Below, in pieces: positions 32,128-43,821 of a stretch of DNA of 64,000 bases; position 1 is the stretch's first letter; the number at the start of each line of letters is the position of its first letter. The DNA comes from Mrakia gelida (taxonomy: Eukaryota > Basidiomycota > Tremellomycetes > Cystofilobasidiales > Mrakiaceae): NCBI GenBank assembly GCA_024345305.1, contig BRON01000013.1, positions 496,001 through 560,000 on the forward strand, given 5' to 3'. The notes below the pieces were generated by a model. It was given only the letters and a program-made list of their open reading frames with translations. It had not been told where the DNA came from and made no database searches. A program made the translations under genes and the position numbers.

Positions 32128-34791
32128 CTAGTGACCCGGCATCCGAACCATAGCAGGAATCGCCTTTCCTCTCGGTCGCTCCCTGATGACTCTGTTCGAA
32201 GCGAGCAAAAAACAACACGAAAGCGAAAGGAAAGTCAGCTCTCTCGCGTTCGTTTCGTCTTCCTCCTCGCCTCGCCCTCGTCGCGCAAGAACAAGAACAG
32301 GTCCAAAGAAAGGATCGCAAAAACTCACTCCTTGTTTCCATTCTTGGTTCCATTGGGTCCAGCCTTCCTCGTCCTGACTCCCCTCGTGAGCCATCCCCAA
32401 GGACTCCTGGGATCGACGTTTCCCTTCGACTTTCCACGTCCTCCTCCGTGCGGATGATCCCTCCTGTTGGTGGTTGAACGAAACGGAACGAGATAGGGGA
32501 GAGATGGAGAGGGAGAGGAAAGAGGGGACGGGCGAGAAAGGTCAGCGAGGAAGGTTTCGAGAAGAGGCAGGGAGAGGGAAACGAGGGAAAGGGAGGTGGA
32601 CGAAGAACGTACGTGTTCATAGCCACTCCTCGAACCTTGGGTCGGTTACCGAGGTTTCTGTTTCGACCAGCTTTACCGAGGTTTCGTTGTCCGTGGTACT
32701 TGCTGCGAAAGCGAGAAAAAAAAACGCGGGACGCAGGGCGAAGTCAGCAAACGTTCGATTTCGATTCGAATCGAGACGCGTCTCCTCGAACGAAACGAAA
32801 CGAGAGGAAGAGCCCCCAAAAAAACTCACTTGGAAGTCTGTCCAATCGTACACGGCGCCAAACTCGAGATCCTCCTAATCTCTCCACTCTGCAGCTTCAC
32901 ATGAGTGATCTTCAACCCATCCAACCCAACCTTCTGATGTCCAATCACCTCTCCCGAGCACCCTCCAGCCCTACAAAGGATCATCCTCCCGTCCTGCTTC
33001 AACGCGATGTTGTGGATCGCCTGTCCGAGCGGTACGAGTCCGATAGCGACGACGTTCCCTGGCTTGATGATGACGGATCGAAGCAAGTTGAGAGCGAAGG
33101 AAGGGGTGGATCCTCCTGCTCCCGAGTCGTGGTAGGCGACCTGTCCTGGAAGACGACCTGTGACTCGAAGGGGGATGATGGAGGCAGGTTTGGGACGGGG
33201 AGGGATGAGGTCGAGGTGGGCGGTGGAGTAGGCGGGGGAGGTTCGGATGTGGAAGTCGGCGAGGGCTGGAGGGGCGGGGGAGGAGAGGTAGGCGTTCGGG
33301 AGGTATTTGGAGGAGTCGCTGAGGAAGGCGGCGTTGACGTCCTCGTCGACCCATTGGGACTCGTCGTTCTCGGCTTGAACGATGGATTCCGAGGCGGTAG
33401 GGTGGGGAGAAGGGGCGGAGATGGAAGGGGTGGTGGTGTCGTCCTCGGAGGAGGAAGAGACGAGGAGGGAAGGACCGGCGATGGAAGGAACGATGGGGAC
33501 GGGTCCCTTCGCGACCACCATCCCTCTCCTCAACGCCCTCTTGTAATCCAACTGAGCCTGAGCGTTCTCGATCATCAACTTCTCCCTCTCCTCCACCGTA
33601 AACGCGAGCCTATCCTTCTCGACCTTCGCGGCGATCTCGTCGTCCCACTTGGGGACCAACCCCTGCGGCACTCCCGACCTGAAACTCTCCACCACATCTC
33701 CAGCTCGAAGTCCATCGGGAGCGATGATGTAGCTCCATCCTCCGGTAGGTCCGTCTCCCGTCCTCGAACGAAGCAAGGCGATGTGGGCTGAACGGTTAGG
33801 GTCGTACTCGATTCGAACGACGTCCTGAGGTCCTGTCTCTATTCGCATGTAGTCGATGTGACGATGACGACGTTTGGCTCCTCCTCCGATACCTCGAACT
33901 CGGAGTCGTCCGGTCTTGTAGTCTCGTCCTCCTTTCTTACGGACGGGGGAGGTGAGAGGGAAGAAGGGTCGACCAGGGAAGAGCCATGGAGAGTAGGGCA
34001 TTTTGAGATGACGGACACCCTGAAGAGAAGGTAAACGATGAGAGGTCGAGTCAGTTACCGCGAGGAGATGATGCAGCGATGGATCTTGGAGAGGGTAGAG
34101 ACTCGAGAGGAGGAGAGGGAAGAGAAGGAAGAAGGGAAGGTGCGAGCTTCGAAGAAAAGTCGAGCTCGCGAAAACGATCGTCGATGCGTGTCCCGATGTT
34201 GGAGAGGCAGAGGACCTGCTGGGTACAGCGTGGAGTGCTCGTATATATGGAGACTCTCCTGGACTAGCCTGGGAAGAGCTGAGAGGCGATGAAGGAGCCA
34301 GCAAAGGAGGAGTCGAGAGGGAAAGGAAGGAAACGAGCGAGGTCGACGTCCTTCCCTTCCTCCCATCCTCCTCGTCCGTCCGACCATCTCCTGAGCTCCA
34401 AAGACCACTGCCAGACATTTCGATGTCTCAAGAGCAAGACCTGGCCCCTCTCGTCTCCCTCCAACCTTCGACCTCCACAGCAACCTCGCAGCTCGTCTCC
34501 CTTGCCTTCGGTTCTCGATCCAAAAAAGAAGAAGAGACGAGTCGAACTCACGGCTGTCTTTGGCACTCCCCAGTTTCCGTGGAACTTGAATGCGGGTAAA
34601 GCTGATTCGTTGTCTCCTGCTACTACGGGTGCTGAAGCTTGAGTTCCTTCTCCTGCAGCCATGATGGCGGCTTCCTTGAGCGCTCGAGCTGCCCGAGCGG
34701 ACGCACTCGCCCCTGCCTTTGGGAGGATCGTCGAAGCATGTCGAGCGAGAGAAGCGGGGGGGAGGATCGAACGACGAGCGAAGGGTCGCAT
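32128..34791 (-). CDS. RML2: Mitochondrial large-subunit ribosomal protein uL2 with a large central insertion
   Basis: ATG 34791-34789 begins [20 protein letters not shown], an Arg-rich mitochondrial presequence. The next exons give [19 protein letters not shown], then the uL2 RNA-binding core [40 protein letters not shown], then [12 protein letters not shown] and [16 protein letters not shown]. After an insertion of nearly 200 residues the domain resumes [74 protein letters not shown] and the C-terminal peptidyl-transferase-proximal [34 protein letters not shown], ending at 32128. uL2 binds 23S-like rRNA at the peptidyl transferase centre; the conserved His in 'DHPHGGG' is present. Ribosomal identity is firm. 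Confidence 0.93.
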
Positions 34792-35055
34792 CCTGAAGAG
34801 GGGGGCGGTCGTCCGAGAACGAGGGGGAGAGAGAGCAGGAGACGGGAGGGGAGGAGAAGAGGGGGAGATGAACGTTGAGAGGGAAAACTCAAAGGAGGAT
34901 TACAAGTCGATTTCTAATCGGAGCTTGAACTTTGTAAAGAATCGAGTTGTAAGGGAGTTTGACCTGTCCGTCTCTCAACGACGACGCTCACCTCTTCCCT
35001 GGGTTTCTCTATCTTGTCACCAGCATCGCTGAGATCCTCCTCGAATCCGTCGACC
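34792..35055. promoter_or_regulatory. Divergent promoter of uL2m (-) and the 35056 gene (+)
   Basis: 264 bp between divergent start codons, purine-rich on the + strand at 34797-34900. No named site is claimed. Confidence 0.45.
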
Positions 35056-36621
35056 ATGTCTCTTCTCTCGAAAAGGTGAGAGATCCCCTCGCTCTCCCAG
35101 CTCTGGTCTTCCCTCTTCGTTTCTCTCGAGCTCACCTCTTCCTCCCCTCCTCCCTCCCTCGCCTTCTCCTCTTGTACAGCACGTTCTACCCTCTTCACTC
35201 GAATCCCCATCACCTTCCTCCTCAGACTTCCAAAGTCACTCGTTCCGTCATCGATCAACAACCGAATCTCAACTCGGACGATGAAGAGGGCCCGTCGTCG
35301 TTCGAACGAGACGACGAGGGAGAGAAGCTGCTCATGAGCTTGCTACGAGGACAGTTCCAACACCAGCTGCCGCAGCAACTCGCGCAGGAGATGGACGTAG
35401 ATATGGAGGATTCATCTAGCAGCAGCGGCAAGAAGAGAAAGGTCGGCGAGGAGGACGAGGAAGAAGTCTTTGGTGAGCTCGCATGAGGAGAAGGGAGGTT
35501 TTGTTGAGCTCGAGCTCGCAAGAGGAGCTGACCTTCTCCCTCCTTCTCCTCGTCCGTCCTTCTACTACCTCCTACCACAGAGTTCCGCCTCCTATCCTCC
35601 TCCAAACCCAACAAGAAGATCGCCCTCTACCCGCCAGCTTCAGCTCTCTACGTTCCGTTCGTCCAGCTCCCTCCGTCCCTCTCCTCGCTCGTCGCGTTTC
35701 GCTCACCTTCCGCCTTTTTCTGTTCTGCGATGGTCCCCTAGTAATCCCCGAGACACACCCTTCTCCGACGACCAACTTTCTGCCCTCAGAGCTCAGATCG
35801 CAGCTTCCTCAGTCGACGCATCCTGGGTCGTAGCTCAGTCTCTTCTTCGTCACGACGTGAGTTTTCGTTTCGCGTCCTCGTCGCTCTGCCTTCCTACTAC
35901 GCTCTCTCCTATCTCTTCCCCCTGACGTCTTCTCCCTCCTCTGCGTCCACTCCAACCCCAGGCGCCTCCCTCCCACCCTCCCCTCCCGTACCACCTCTCT
36001 CAATCCCAACCTCCCTCCTCCACCACCTCCCCAACCCTCCCAACCTTCCTCGTCACCTCCCTCCCCCGCCCAGCATCCACCAACCCCTTCTCCAAACACC
36101 TTTGTCCGGAACCTCAAGAGGAACGCGGTCCAGGTGGTCATCTTCCATGCGCTCAGGTTGAGGTCGAACGCGTCGTCGCTTCCTCCTCTTCCTCTTCGAC
36201 CCCCAAAGAGGAGATCTACAAACGACCCGAATGGTTCTCCCTCCCCTCTCCTCGCACGCACACCAGCACCCAACAAATCAACGCCGAAGCCTCCTCCTCT
36301 TCTTCTTCGCCTCCGAAGAAGAAGAAATCCAAAAAGAAGACTCGACCCCCACCCAAACCCAAAACACCACAACCCACTCCCTCCTCGTCGTCGCCGCCAA
36401 TGTTCTACCTCCCTCCACCCTCCACGCCCTCTGCGCCTATTGGGCTAGGTGGGAAGTCGCGCGGGTACGGATGGGGATACGGAGCTGGGAGGGAGGAGCT
36501 TTGGGGTGGGGAGGAGAGAGGGTGGGTGAGGGATCGGATGCAGGCGGGTTGGATTGGGGGTGCGAGGGGAGAGGGGTGGTGGGGGAGGGGAGGGAGGACT
36601 TGGGGGGAGGTGCAGAGGTAG
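35056..36621 (+). CDS. Hypothetical protein with basic nuclear-type motif and Gly/Trp-rich C-terminus
   Basis: Start at ATG 35056 (MSLLSK), exon 1 ending 35075; exon 2 continues in frame with STFYPLHSNPHHLPPQTSKV, acidic NLNSDDEEGPSSFERDDEGE, KLLMSLLRGQFQHQLPQQLA and GKKRKVGEEDEEEVF. Next exons read FRLLSSSKPNKKIALYPPAS, then TPFSDDQLSALRAQIAASSV with DASWVVAQSLLRHD. The long last exon (35962-36621) is open throughout, with PKKKKSKKKTRPPPKPK and a Gly/Trp-rich end, GLGGKSRGYGWGYGAGREEL to GRGGRTWGEVQR, stop at 36619-36621. KKRKV-like and poly-Lys stretches suggest a nuclear location. I do not recognise the family. Exon 1 is very short, so its start is the least certain part. Confidence 0.6.
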
Positions 36622-37542
36622 TGGAGTGGTGGGAGAAGGGAGGGTGGGAGGGGAGAGAGATGGGCTGGGACGGGAGCGTTTTTTGTTGTTTTGTTTTTGT
36701 TTGGGATTTGGACGATGGCCAGTCTTTGCGACTTGGTTTGGACACACGGAAAGTTGGAATTTTGTATGAGTAGAGCGTGTGGGAGCCTGGGAAAGCGAGT
36801 GAAGGAGAAAACGGAGGGACTAGACGCGTCGAGTTTTGTTTGGGTTCGGACGCGTCTGTCGTTTTGAGATCCTCGCACGTCCGCGAATCAGGGTGTATGG
36901 AACAGAGGAGTCGGATTATCGACAAGCTGCAGCAGGATTGTCTGTGGGCAGAGGAGAGAGGGTAGAAGAGACGCGTCGAGCAAGTGACTTGTTTGGTTTC
37001 GACCGGAACTTCGCTCTGCCTGCTTCTCCCCCTTCATTCCCTTCTCCCTCGTGGTCTGTAAACATGCATGCTTTGACTCTTGAGTTGCCTGCTCCTCAAG
37101 TCTCTCAGCTGCCCGCCTCTGCTCGAGACTCCCTCTCTCATCAACTCGACGCGTCGCGGATCATCGTTCCTCCTCCCTCCCCTCGCCCTCGAACGTGCCC
37201 TCTCCTTAGCTCCTCCTAGTCTACCAGAGAAGATTTTAATGCACCCCTCGCCTTCCCTCGGAAACTTGAGTAAAAGCCCGAAGGAGGGAAGGAAAACGCT
37301 CCTCGACGAGCTCGAACGTGTCAGAGTCGAACGATCCAAGCCAACGTTCGCCTTCCTTCTCTTCTCCCCTCCCTTCGTTCCTGAAATTAAAAACACAGTC
37401 CCTCTTGTTTTGTTTTTCTCTTCCTCTTCTCCCTTCCAACCACCACCTCCGTACTCTACTTTAACGAAACCTCTTCTTTCACGAGCCTCGCCCCCGCTCG
37501 ACCCCCTCCTCTCTCCTCCTCCTTCGAGCTCAACCCTTTCGA
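36622..37542. promoter_or_regulatory. Long 5' region of the GT4 glycosyltransferase gene
   Basis: About 920 bp. The first part is G/T-rich (36640-36770, 3' end of the previous gene); three ACGCGT sites lie at 36810-36980; from about 37200 it is pyrimidine-rich toward ATG 37543. ORFs here are open by composition only and show no family signal. Confidence 0.4.
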
Positions 37543-40500
37543 ATGAGCCCACCAACTACGACCGCGACCTTCCCTCTCACTCCTCCCTTCTCTCCCACCA
37601 CTACCACCGCCGGCCAGGACACTTTCCATCCTCTCAGTCGAGTTGAGACTCTAGAGCTTGACGCTCCTCCTCAAGAAGAAGAAGAAGATTACACCGACGA
37701 GGACAGCGATTCGGACGAGGACGAGATGTTCAACAACACTTCAACAAAGCACAACCAGCTCGGATTCGGAGCAGAGGGGGATGGAGAGGGAGTTGGGGGA
37801 TGGAAGGAGAAGGGAACAGGTGGGAAGGGGAAGCTGAGAGTCGTGATCGTTACAGGTGAGTCGCTGCAAGGACGAAGCGGGGGAGGGAGGAGGGAAGCGA
37901 GTCAGGGAGAGGTGAGGAGAGCGAGCTGGCTTGGGCTCGTTCGTTGCGAGCTTGAGGTCTCTCGAGCTCAAGGACAGAAGAGGGCGCATACAAGTATGTA
38001 TGCCCTCGTGTTTCAGATGCTGAATCGTGTGGGCTGGCTCGTCAAGACGATGAGAAGGTCGAGAAGGAAGGGGCAAGCGAGAGCGAGCTTCTTCGTCTTC
38101 CTTCCTCCTCTCCTCCTCTCCTTCCTTGCAACATCTTGCCCCCTAAGACCTCAACTGACGATGCCTTTCTACCCCTCGATACAGAGAACTTCCTTCCCAA
38201 AGTGGACGGAGTCACCCGAACGCTCGCTCGTCTGCTAGAGCATCTCCACAACGAAGGGCACGAGGCTCTCTTGTGCGGACCTGAGACTGGAATGGTACGT
38301 CTCGTCCATCCTTGCCTTCCCTCCTTGCCCTACCACCTTCGGAACCATCGAGAGTCTGAGATCCTAACGATGGCTCGATGTTGGTTCTGGAAACAGTCCC
38401 ACTACGCCTCTCATCCTCTCGTCGGAACTCTCGGAATCCCCCTCGTCGTTTACCCTGGATTGAAGCTCAACTTCCTGAGACCAAAGTTCATGAGGGAGAT
38501 TGAGGAGTTTGTAAGTCCCTCTTCCGCTCATCTTCTAGCTCCATCGACGAGCATATGCTAATCAGAGATTTTCTCGCTTTCGTTTCCTACAGCATCCAGA
38601 CGTGATACACATGGTGGTGAGCTCGGATCGAACGACCTTCGCCCTTCCTTCCCTCTCCTCCCTCTCCCTCTTCCTCGCTTCGACTCGTCCCACGTTCGTG
38701 TCTTGAGCTAAGCTGACCACTCTATCTCTCCTATTCGTCTTGTCTTGAACTCAAAAAAAGGACCCTGTGAGTGAAGCTTCCTCTCTCGTTCTCCTGTCCT
38801 TCGAGCTCGCGCCTCCTCTCGCTCGAGCTCCTCTTTCGCCTGAGCGCGATCACCACCCTTATATTTCTCCTCTTTGCGAGCAAACGCTGACCTTTTCCCG
38901 CTGCTTCTCCCATTTTCGTTCGTCGTCCAGATCTGGCTCGGAGGACAAACGCTTATGGGTCTCGAGCTTGGATGGGCTGGAGAGCAGTGGGTTGGAGAGA
39001 AGGGTCCTGGAGTTGGAGGTGGATTGAGAGGAGCTGTGGTGGCTAGCTATCATACGTGAGTACCCTTCCTTTGGTGTGGTTGGGAGGTGGATAGAAGCGC
39101 TTGGTGCCTTCGAGGAGTCAGGAGGGAAGATCGAGTCGAAGCTGACCGCGTCTCGTCTCGTCTTGATCGCCCTTCAATCGTCCCCTGCTACAGAAACCTC
39201 GCAACCTACGCTACTCTCTTCGGCTTCCCATGGTTCGAACCTGTGATGTGGGTTTGGCAGCGTTGGCTCTACTCGAAGTCAGTCCATCTTTCTTTGACTT
39301 TTCGCCTTCGCGTCGTTCGTCCTCGCACCTCGCTGACCTCCCGCCTTTTCCCTCTTCCTCTCCGCTTCTGCCTCGCTCGACTCACCTCCACCCAGATGCG
39401 TTCTCTACCTCTGTCCCTCCCAATCCACCATCGACATGCTTGGCTCCCACTCCCTCCCCAACGCTCGAATCTGGTCTCGAGGAGTCGATCTCACCCACTT
39501 CAACCCCGGACGAAGGAGCAGTACCATGAGGAGGAGCTGGGGGATCGTCGAGGAGGCTGGAACCACCGTCGAGATTGCTGAAGAGTCGAGGGAGCAGGAG
39601 AAGACGCTGGTCGGAGGAGGAGGCCTGATCACTCCTCCGACGAGTCCTGAGTTGATGCCCCTTGGAGCCGGAGCTGCTGTGGCCGTCGATGAGCTCGGAA
39701 GGACAGCGGTACTGTATGTTGGAAGGATGTGAGTGATCCCCCTGCATCTTCATCTCGGCGAAATCGTCAAAACAAAATCGCTGCCGACGAGACGCCTCCA
39801 AATCTGACCCTCCTTCCTCTCTCGTCTGCTCAGATCCTGGGAGAAGAACCTTCTCCTCCTCCTTCACGCCCACTCCCATCTCACCTCTCTTCTCCCTCCA
39901 TCAACGCCCCTTCCCAAACTCGTCTTCGTCGGAGATGGCCCAGCTCGTCAAGACCTCGAAGCGTTCTGTCTCGACAAAGGCATCGACGCGACGTTCATGG
40001 GCCACCGAACGGGAGAGGACCTCGCGGAGTGCTATGCAAGTGCAGACTTGTTCGCTTTCCCGAGTTTCACTGAGACATTCGGTGAGTCGACCATCTCTTC
40101 TCGTCGACTCTCGCTTCGTTTGCTTTCAGGTCGCGTTTCCCTTCCTTGGAGCTGACCTTCCCTCCTTTCGTATCTTCCCACGCTCACAGGCCAAGTCGTC
40201 CTCGAAGCTCTCGCCTCAGGTCTCCCCGTCATCGGTCTCGACGCCGAAGGTACTCGCGATCTCGTCTCCACCGGTTCAACAGGTCTCCTCCTCCCTCTTC
40301 CTCTCGGAGCCAAGGACTGGCCAGCAGCGCTCAAGAACGTCAAGTCCGCCACCTTCCTTCGAGCCGCCGAGGACTACGCTATCCTTCTCGCGAGGCTGAT
40401 CTCCCCCACTGGTGCTGGAGAGAGGAGGGAGATGTCTGAACGAGCAGCGAAGGGGACGAAGGGACGAACGTGGCACGAGGTGAGTCTTTCTCGCCTCTCT

Positions 40501-41168
40501 CCTGCTTCGATTCGCCGAATCGCTGACTGACACTCCCATATGTTCCTTTGTTGCCTCCCTCGTTCCCCTCAGGCCATGGAGATGTGCGTCTCAGGGTATC
40601 GTGAAGCCATCACCACCTCTCAAACTCGAGCGGCTCTCCTCCGTCGAAACGCCCTCGAGCGACAACAGCAGCAACACCAGTCTTCGGTACTCCTCTCGGA
40701 CGACAACGGAAGGCCGATACGAGCGAAAGTCGGAAGGGTTCTGGGGAGGTTGAGGAGAGGAAGGATCTCACCCGATCAGCAGGCGTTGCATCTCGGAGGA
40801 GGCAAGGAGAGGTCGGAACGATCTGGTGGAGAGGTCGATAGTGGGAGGACTGGAAGGGAGAGGGAGACGCTTTGGAAGCTCAGTGAGTTTGAATCGCTGG
40901 GAGCAGGCGAAGAAGTCGCGTCGCGTTGACGGAAACTGATCGCCTCGTCTTTTCTCCCTTTCTTCTTCCAGAAACCCTCGCCAAGATCCTCATCGTCTTC
41001 TGTGAGCATACCTTCTCTTCTTTCCCGTTCAGCGGATACATCAAACTGACCTTCGTCCCTCCTCTCCTCTCCTCAGACCTCCTCTACGTCTTCTACTCTC
41101 GCGTCTCCCCTCTCAACTCGTCCTCCTCGTCTCGCCACACCACTACCGCTACCCTCACCCCCGCTTAA
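37543..41168 (+). CDS. GT4-family glycosyltransferase with C-terminal membrane anchor
   Basis: Start at ATG 37543 ([15 protein letters not shown]), an acidic N-terminus ([19 protein letters not shown]), then the GT-B fold: [40 protein letters not shown], then [97 protein letters not shown] and [20 protein letters not shown]. The nucleotide-sugar site has the E-x7-E motif in [20 protein letters not shown]. The C-terminus has a single hydrophobic segment ([20 protein letters not shown]) and a short Ser/Thr tail, suggesting a tail-anchored or type II-like ER/Golgi protein. The nearest families I know are SQD2-like and PimB-like GT4 enzymes; donor and acceptor are unknown. A 6-nt micro-exon (38761-38766) supplies the Asp-Pro of 'HMVDPIW'. 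Confidence 0.87.
38761..38766 (+). other. 6-nt micro-exon (Asp-Pro) in the GT4 gene
   Basis: GACCCT is flanked by AAAAAAAG and GTGAGT. Joining the exon ending HMV and the one starting IWLGG restores H-M-V-D-P-I-W-L-G, in which the Asp-Pro/Glu-Pro pair is usual for GT4 enzymes at the end of the first Rossmann half. Confidence 0.75.
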
Positions 41169-42131
41169 ACCCAACCCTCGTCGCTCCTTGCTTCTCTCGC
41201 TCTCCTTGTTGCTTGCTTTTCTTTCTCCTTGCTCGTACTCTCTCTCGTAACGCTAGTTTATCACGTCTCACGCCCCTTGCTTTCCTTGTTGCTCTCTCTC
41301 TCTCGTTTCCACCTAGATAGCTTGCCCTTCTAACCTTATACCTTGCGCTACACTAAACATAAACCTAGCTTCCCCTACCTACTCTAGTTCCCGTAACTCC
41401 TGCTGCTCCTTTCCTTCTTCACGACTCGACGCCTCGCTCGCTCACGACCTCTTATTCTTTCTCTTCTGTGATGCCCCCCCTTCGCTTATTTAACTTCGTT
41501 CTTCTCTGCAAACGAAAGCTCGCTTGGGTGGATTCTGCTTCTAGACCTATTTGCGGAGTTGATGAATCAATCACGAGAAGTCGATCTCGACGAGGAGGAA
41601 GAGCGACAAGTCACGACGCGTCCCAACATCTCCTCGTTGTTCACCTTCAGATTTGCGAGCTCAATCTCGGATGATCTCGGACCTCATCTCATTCGCCTTG
41701 CTCATGGCCTTTGAAAACGCCAGAGGGCAACTCTATCTCCAGGCGTTTCTCGCGAGGACGAACTTGGAGAAAAGGAGGGGGAAGAGGAGGACGAGCGAGA
41801 GCGGCGAGTGGAAGCTCACCACCCTCCTCCCTTCCCCTCCTCCCTCCCTCCTTATACCATTGACCGAACCCCTTACCAAAAACGCTCAAAACCGAACTCT
41901 CTCGCATGGAAAAGTATCGGCTTCTGAATTCAGCTCTCCTCTCACTCTCGTAACGCTTGAAGGAGGAACGAGAGCAGAGTCCTCCCTCCCAATAGAAGGA
42001 GTCCTCGGCTGACGTGGAATGACGCCCTGCGAGAGACGAAAGCACGACTCTTTTCGTCCTTCGCTGGTCTGCTCCCAACTACAACAGTCTCCCATCAACC
42101 TTTCAAACTTATAACCCCGCCATCTCAAGAA
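41169..42131. other. Intergenic region between GT4 and GST-like genes
   Basis: About 960 bp. 41170-41470 is C/T-rich and holds the 3' end of the GT4 transcript; 41880-42131 should hold the GST promoter. An ORF on the minus strand across 41886-42932 is composition-driven and overlaps real GST exons. No RNA gene is recognised. Confidence 0.4.
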
Positions 42132-43618
42132 ATGTCTACTCCTATCTCCAAGCCTCAGTTCTACACGTGAGTTCAGAACAGGCGAGAAGATGGGGGAGGG
42201 GGAAGGCCGTTGGGGGAGGAGATGGGTGAAGAAGATGGATGGAAGGAAGTCCTCGAGCTGCTGGGTGGGAGCTCTTTCACTCGAGTAGAGGTGGAACGCG
42301 TAGACTCCTGATGAAGGGACGAGAAGAGATGGGTTGAAGGAGGATGGATGGACGAAGGAGGAACGAACGAGCTCGCACCGTCTCTCGCTCGCTGACTTCT
42401 TCCCTCGGTCTTTCTTCATCTCACCGCCAGCTTCGACGCTTCTGTCTGGTCTTCTGCTCCTCGACTCGCCATTGTTGAGCTCGGTTACCCTAAGGACGTC
42501 AGTCGCCCCTCTCTTCTCTTCTTGAAACGAGACGAAAGCTGACCACTCTCCTCTCGTCTTCCCATCTTCTCCCAGGCCTTCGACGTCAAGGAGACCGTTC
42601 TCCTCGAGGGTCAGAACTTCGCTCCTGCCTTCGTCAAGCTCAACCCCGCCGCCACCCTCCCCACCCTCGTCGACATCCAAGGAGACGTTCTCGATAACAC
42701 CACCAAAGTCGTCAAGTACCTCATCGCCAACGCACCCAACGCGCCCAAGTCCTGGGAGCCTGCGTCGCCTGAGATCATCGAGGCTCTTCACGAGGACTCT
42801 ATCGACCCCAACGACCTTCTTCTCAACTACTCTCGAACGCCCGAGGAGCTGAAGGGCAAGGCTGGAGACGTCCCTGGGAAGTACTGGAAGGGTCGACAAG
42901 GTTCGTTCTCGTTCGACGAGCTGAACTTCCAAAAACGCGTCGAGCTGACCTTTTCCTCTTCTCTTCTTTGCTCACAGCTGCTCTCGAGAAGTACGCTGCC
43001 TCCTCGCCTCCCGAGCTCAAGAGCTTCTACGAGAAGAAGATCGCTTACAACACCATCTACAACAAGTACGTCCCGCGCGCGTCGTTTCCCTATCTCTCTC
43101 TTGCTTCCTTCTCGCTTCTCCGTCTTCGCCTCACACCGAGCTCACCTCTCCTCGTCTTCGTTTTCTCAGCATCTACAACGGATCTCCCGATGAGGCTACC
43201 TTGAAGAAGTACTTCCAGGACGCGGCCGCGCTTTGGAAGAACGTCGGAACCTTCTTGACGGGTCCTCTTCCCAAGTACCTTGCTGCTAGGAAGGGTCCCT
43301 TCTTCGGTGGCGAGACGCCCGGAGAGGTCGATTGTGAGTCTCAACTCCGTCTCTTCCTTTTCGCTTCACCTTCCCTCGAACGAAAACGAGTTGAGTCGAA
43401 CTGACGCGTCTCGCCTCCTCTCCCTCTCGCTCCCGCGTCCGTTTGTTTCCGTTCCTCCAGTCCACGCCATCGCCTGGCTCGCCCGAGTCGTCACCGCTGC
43501 CGGAGGATCCATCGAGAAGGTCGAGGAGTCCATCGGAACCAAGCTTGACGCTTCCGTCAAGGAGTACTACGAGGGATGGGCGAAGAGGGACTCGTTCACT
43601 TCTCTCGGGATCTTCTAA
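42132..43618 (+). CDS. Glutathione S-transferase-like protein
   Basis: Start at ATG 42132 (MSTPISKPQFYT), six exons, stop at 43616-43618. The thioredoxin-fold half reads FDASVWSSAPRLAIVELGYP, VKETVLLEGQNFAPAFVKLN, PAATLPTLVDIQGDVLDNTT and KVVKYLIANAP; 'LNPAATLPTLV' occupies the place of the cis-Pro loop (NP-x-G-x-VPxL) and 'VLDNTTKVVKYL' that of the 'ES-x-AI-x-YL' helix. The C-terminal half is helical: YCR-free AALEKYAASSPPELKSFYEK, LKKYFQDAAALWKNVGTFLT, GGETPGEVDFHAIAWLARVV, then DASVKEYYEGWAKRDSFTSL, GIF. GST-like proteins conjugate glutathione or act in redox/stress roles. The catalytic Ser/Tyr/Cys cannot be fixed by eye; the Ser-Ser after 'VW' is a candidate. No membrane segment. Convergent with the next gene. 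Confidence 0.8.
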
Positions 43619-43821
43619 GGGAGGCCGGACGTGCGAGTGGTATTTAGGGAGGGTTGATCTTTTGTAGGCGTTGAATGTCATGACTCGTAACGATCTTTCC
43701 AGAGTCTCGAGATGGAGTGGGGAAGAGAGACGAGAATCGCACGCGTGATGTGAACGAGAAGTGGGTCGTGAACGGTTCATGATCAAACTACGAAAGAGAG
43801 GATAACGAGAGGAGTCTGTAT

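Noticed and set aside
36800..36980. ACGCGT sites upstream of the GT4 gene read as MCB cell-cycle promoter elements
   Set aside because: The same hexamer is common in introns and exons throughout the window, so position here is not informative.
37034..37646. Overlapping + and - frames in the spacer before the GT4 gene
   Set aside because: Open only because of the CT/AG bias of the leader; no family signal and no consistent splicing.
41886..42932. A 348-codon minus-strand frame across the GST-like gene
   Set aside because: Antisense to clear GST-like exons; the product has no recognisable motif and crosses real introns.
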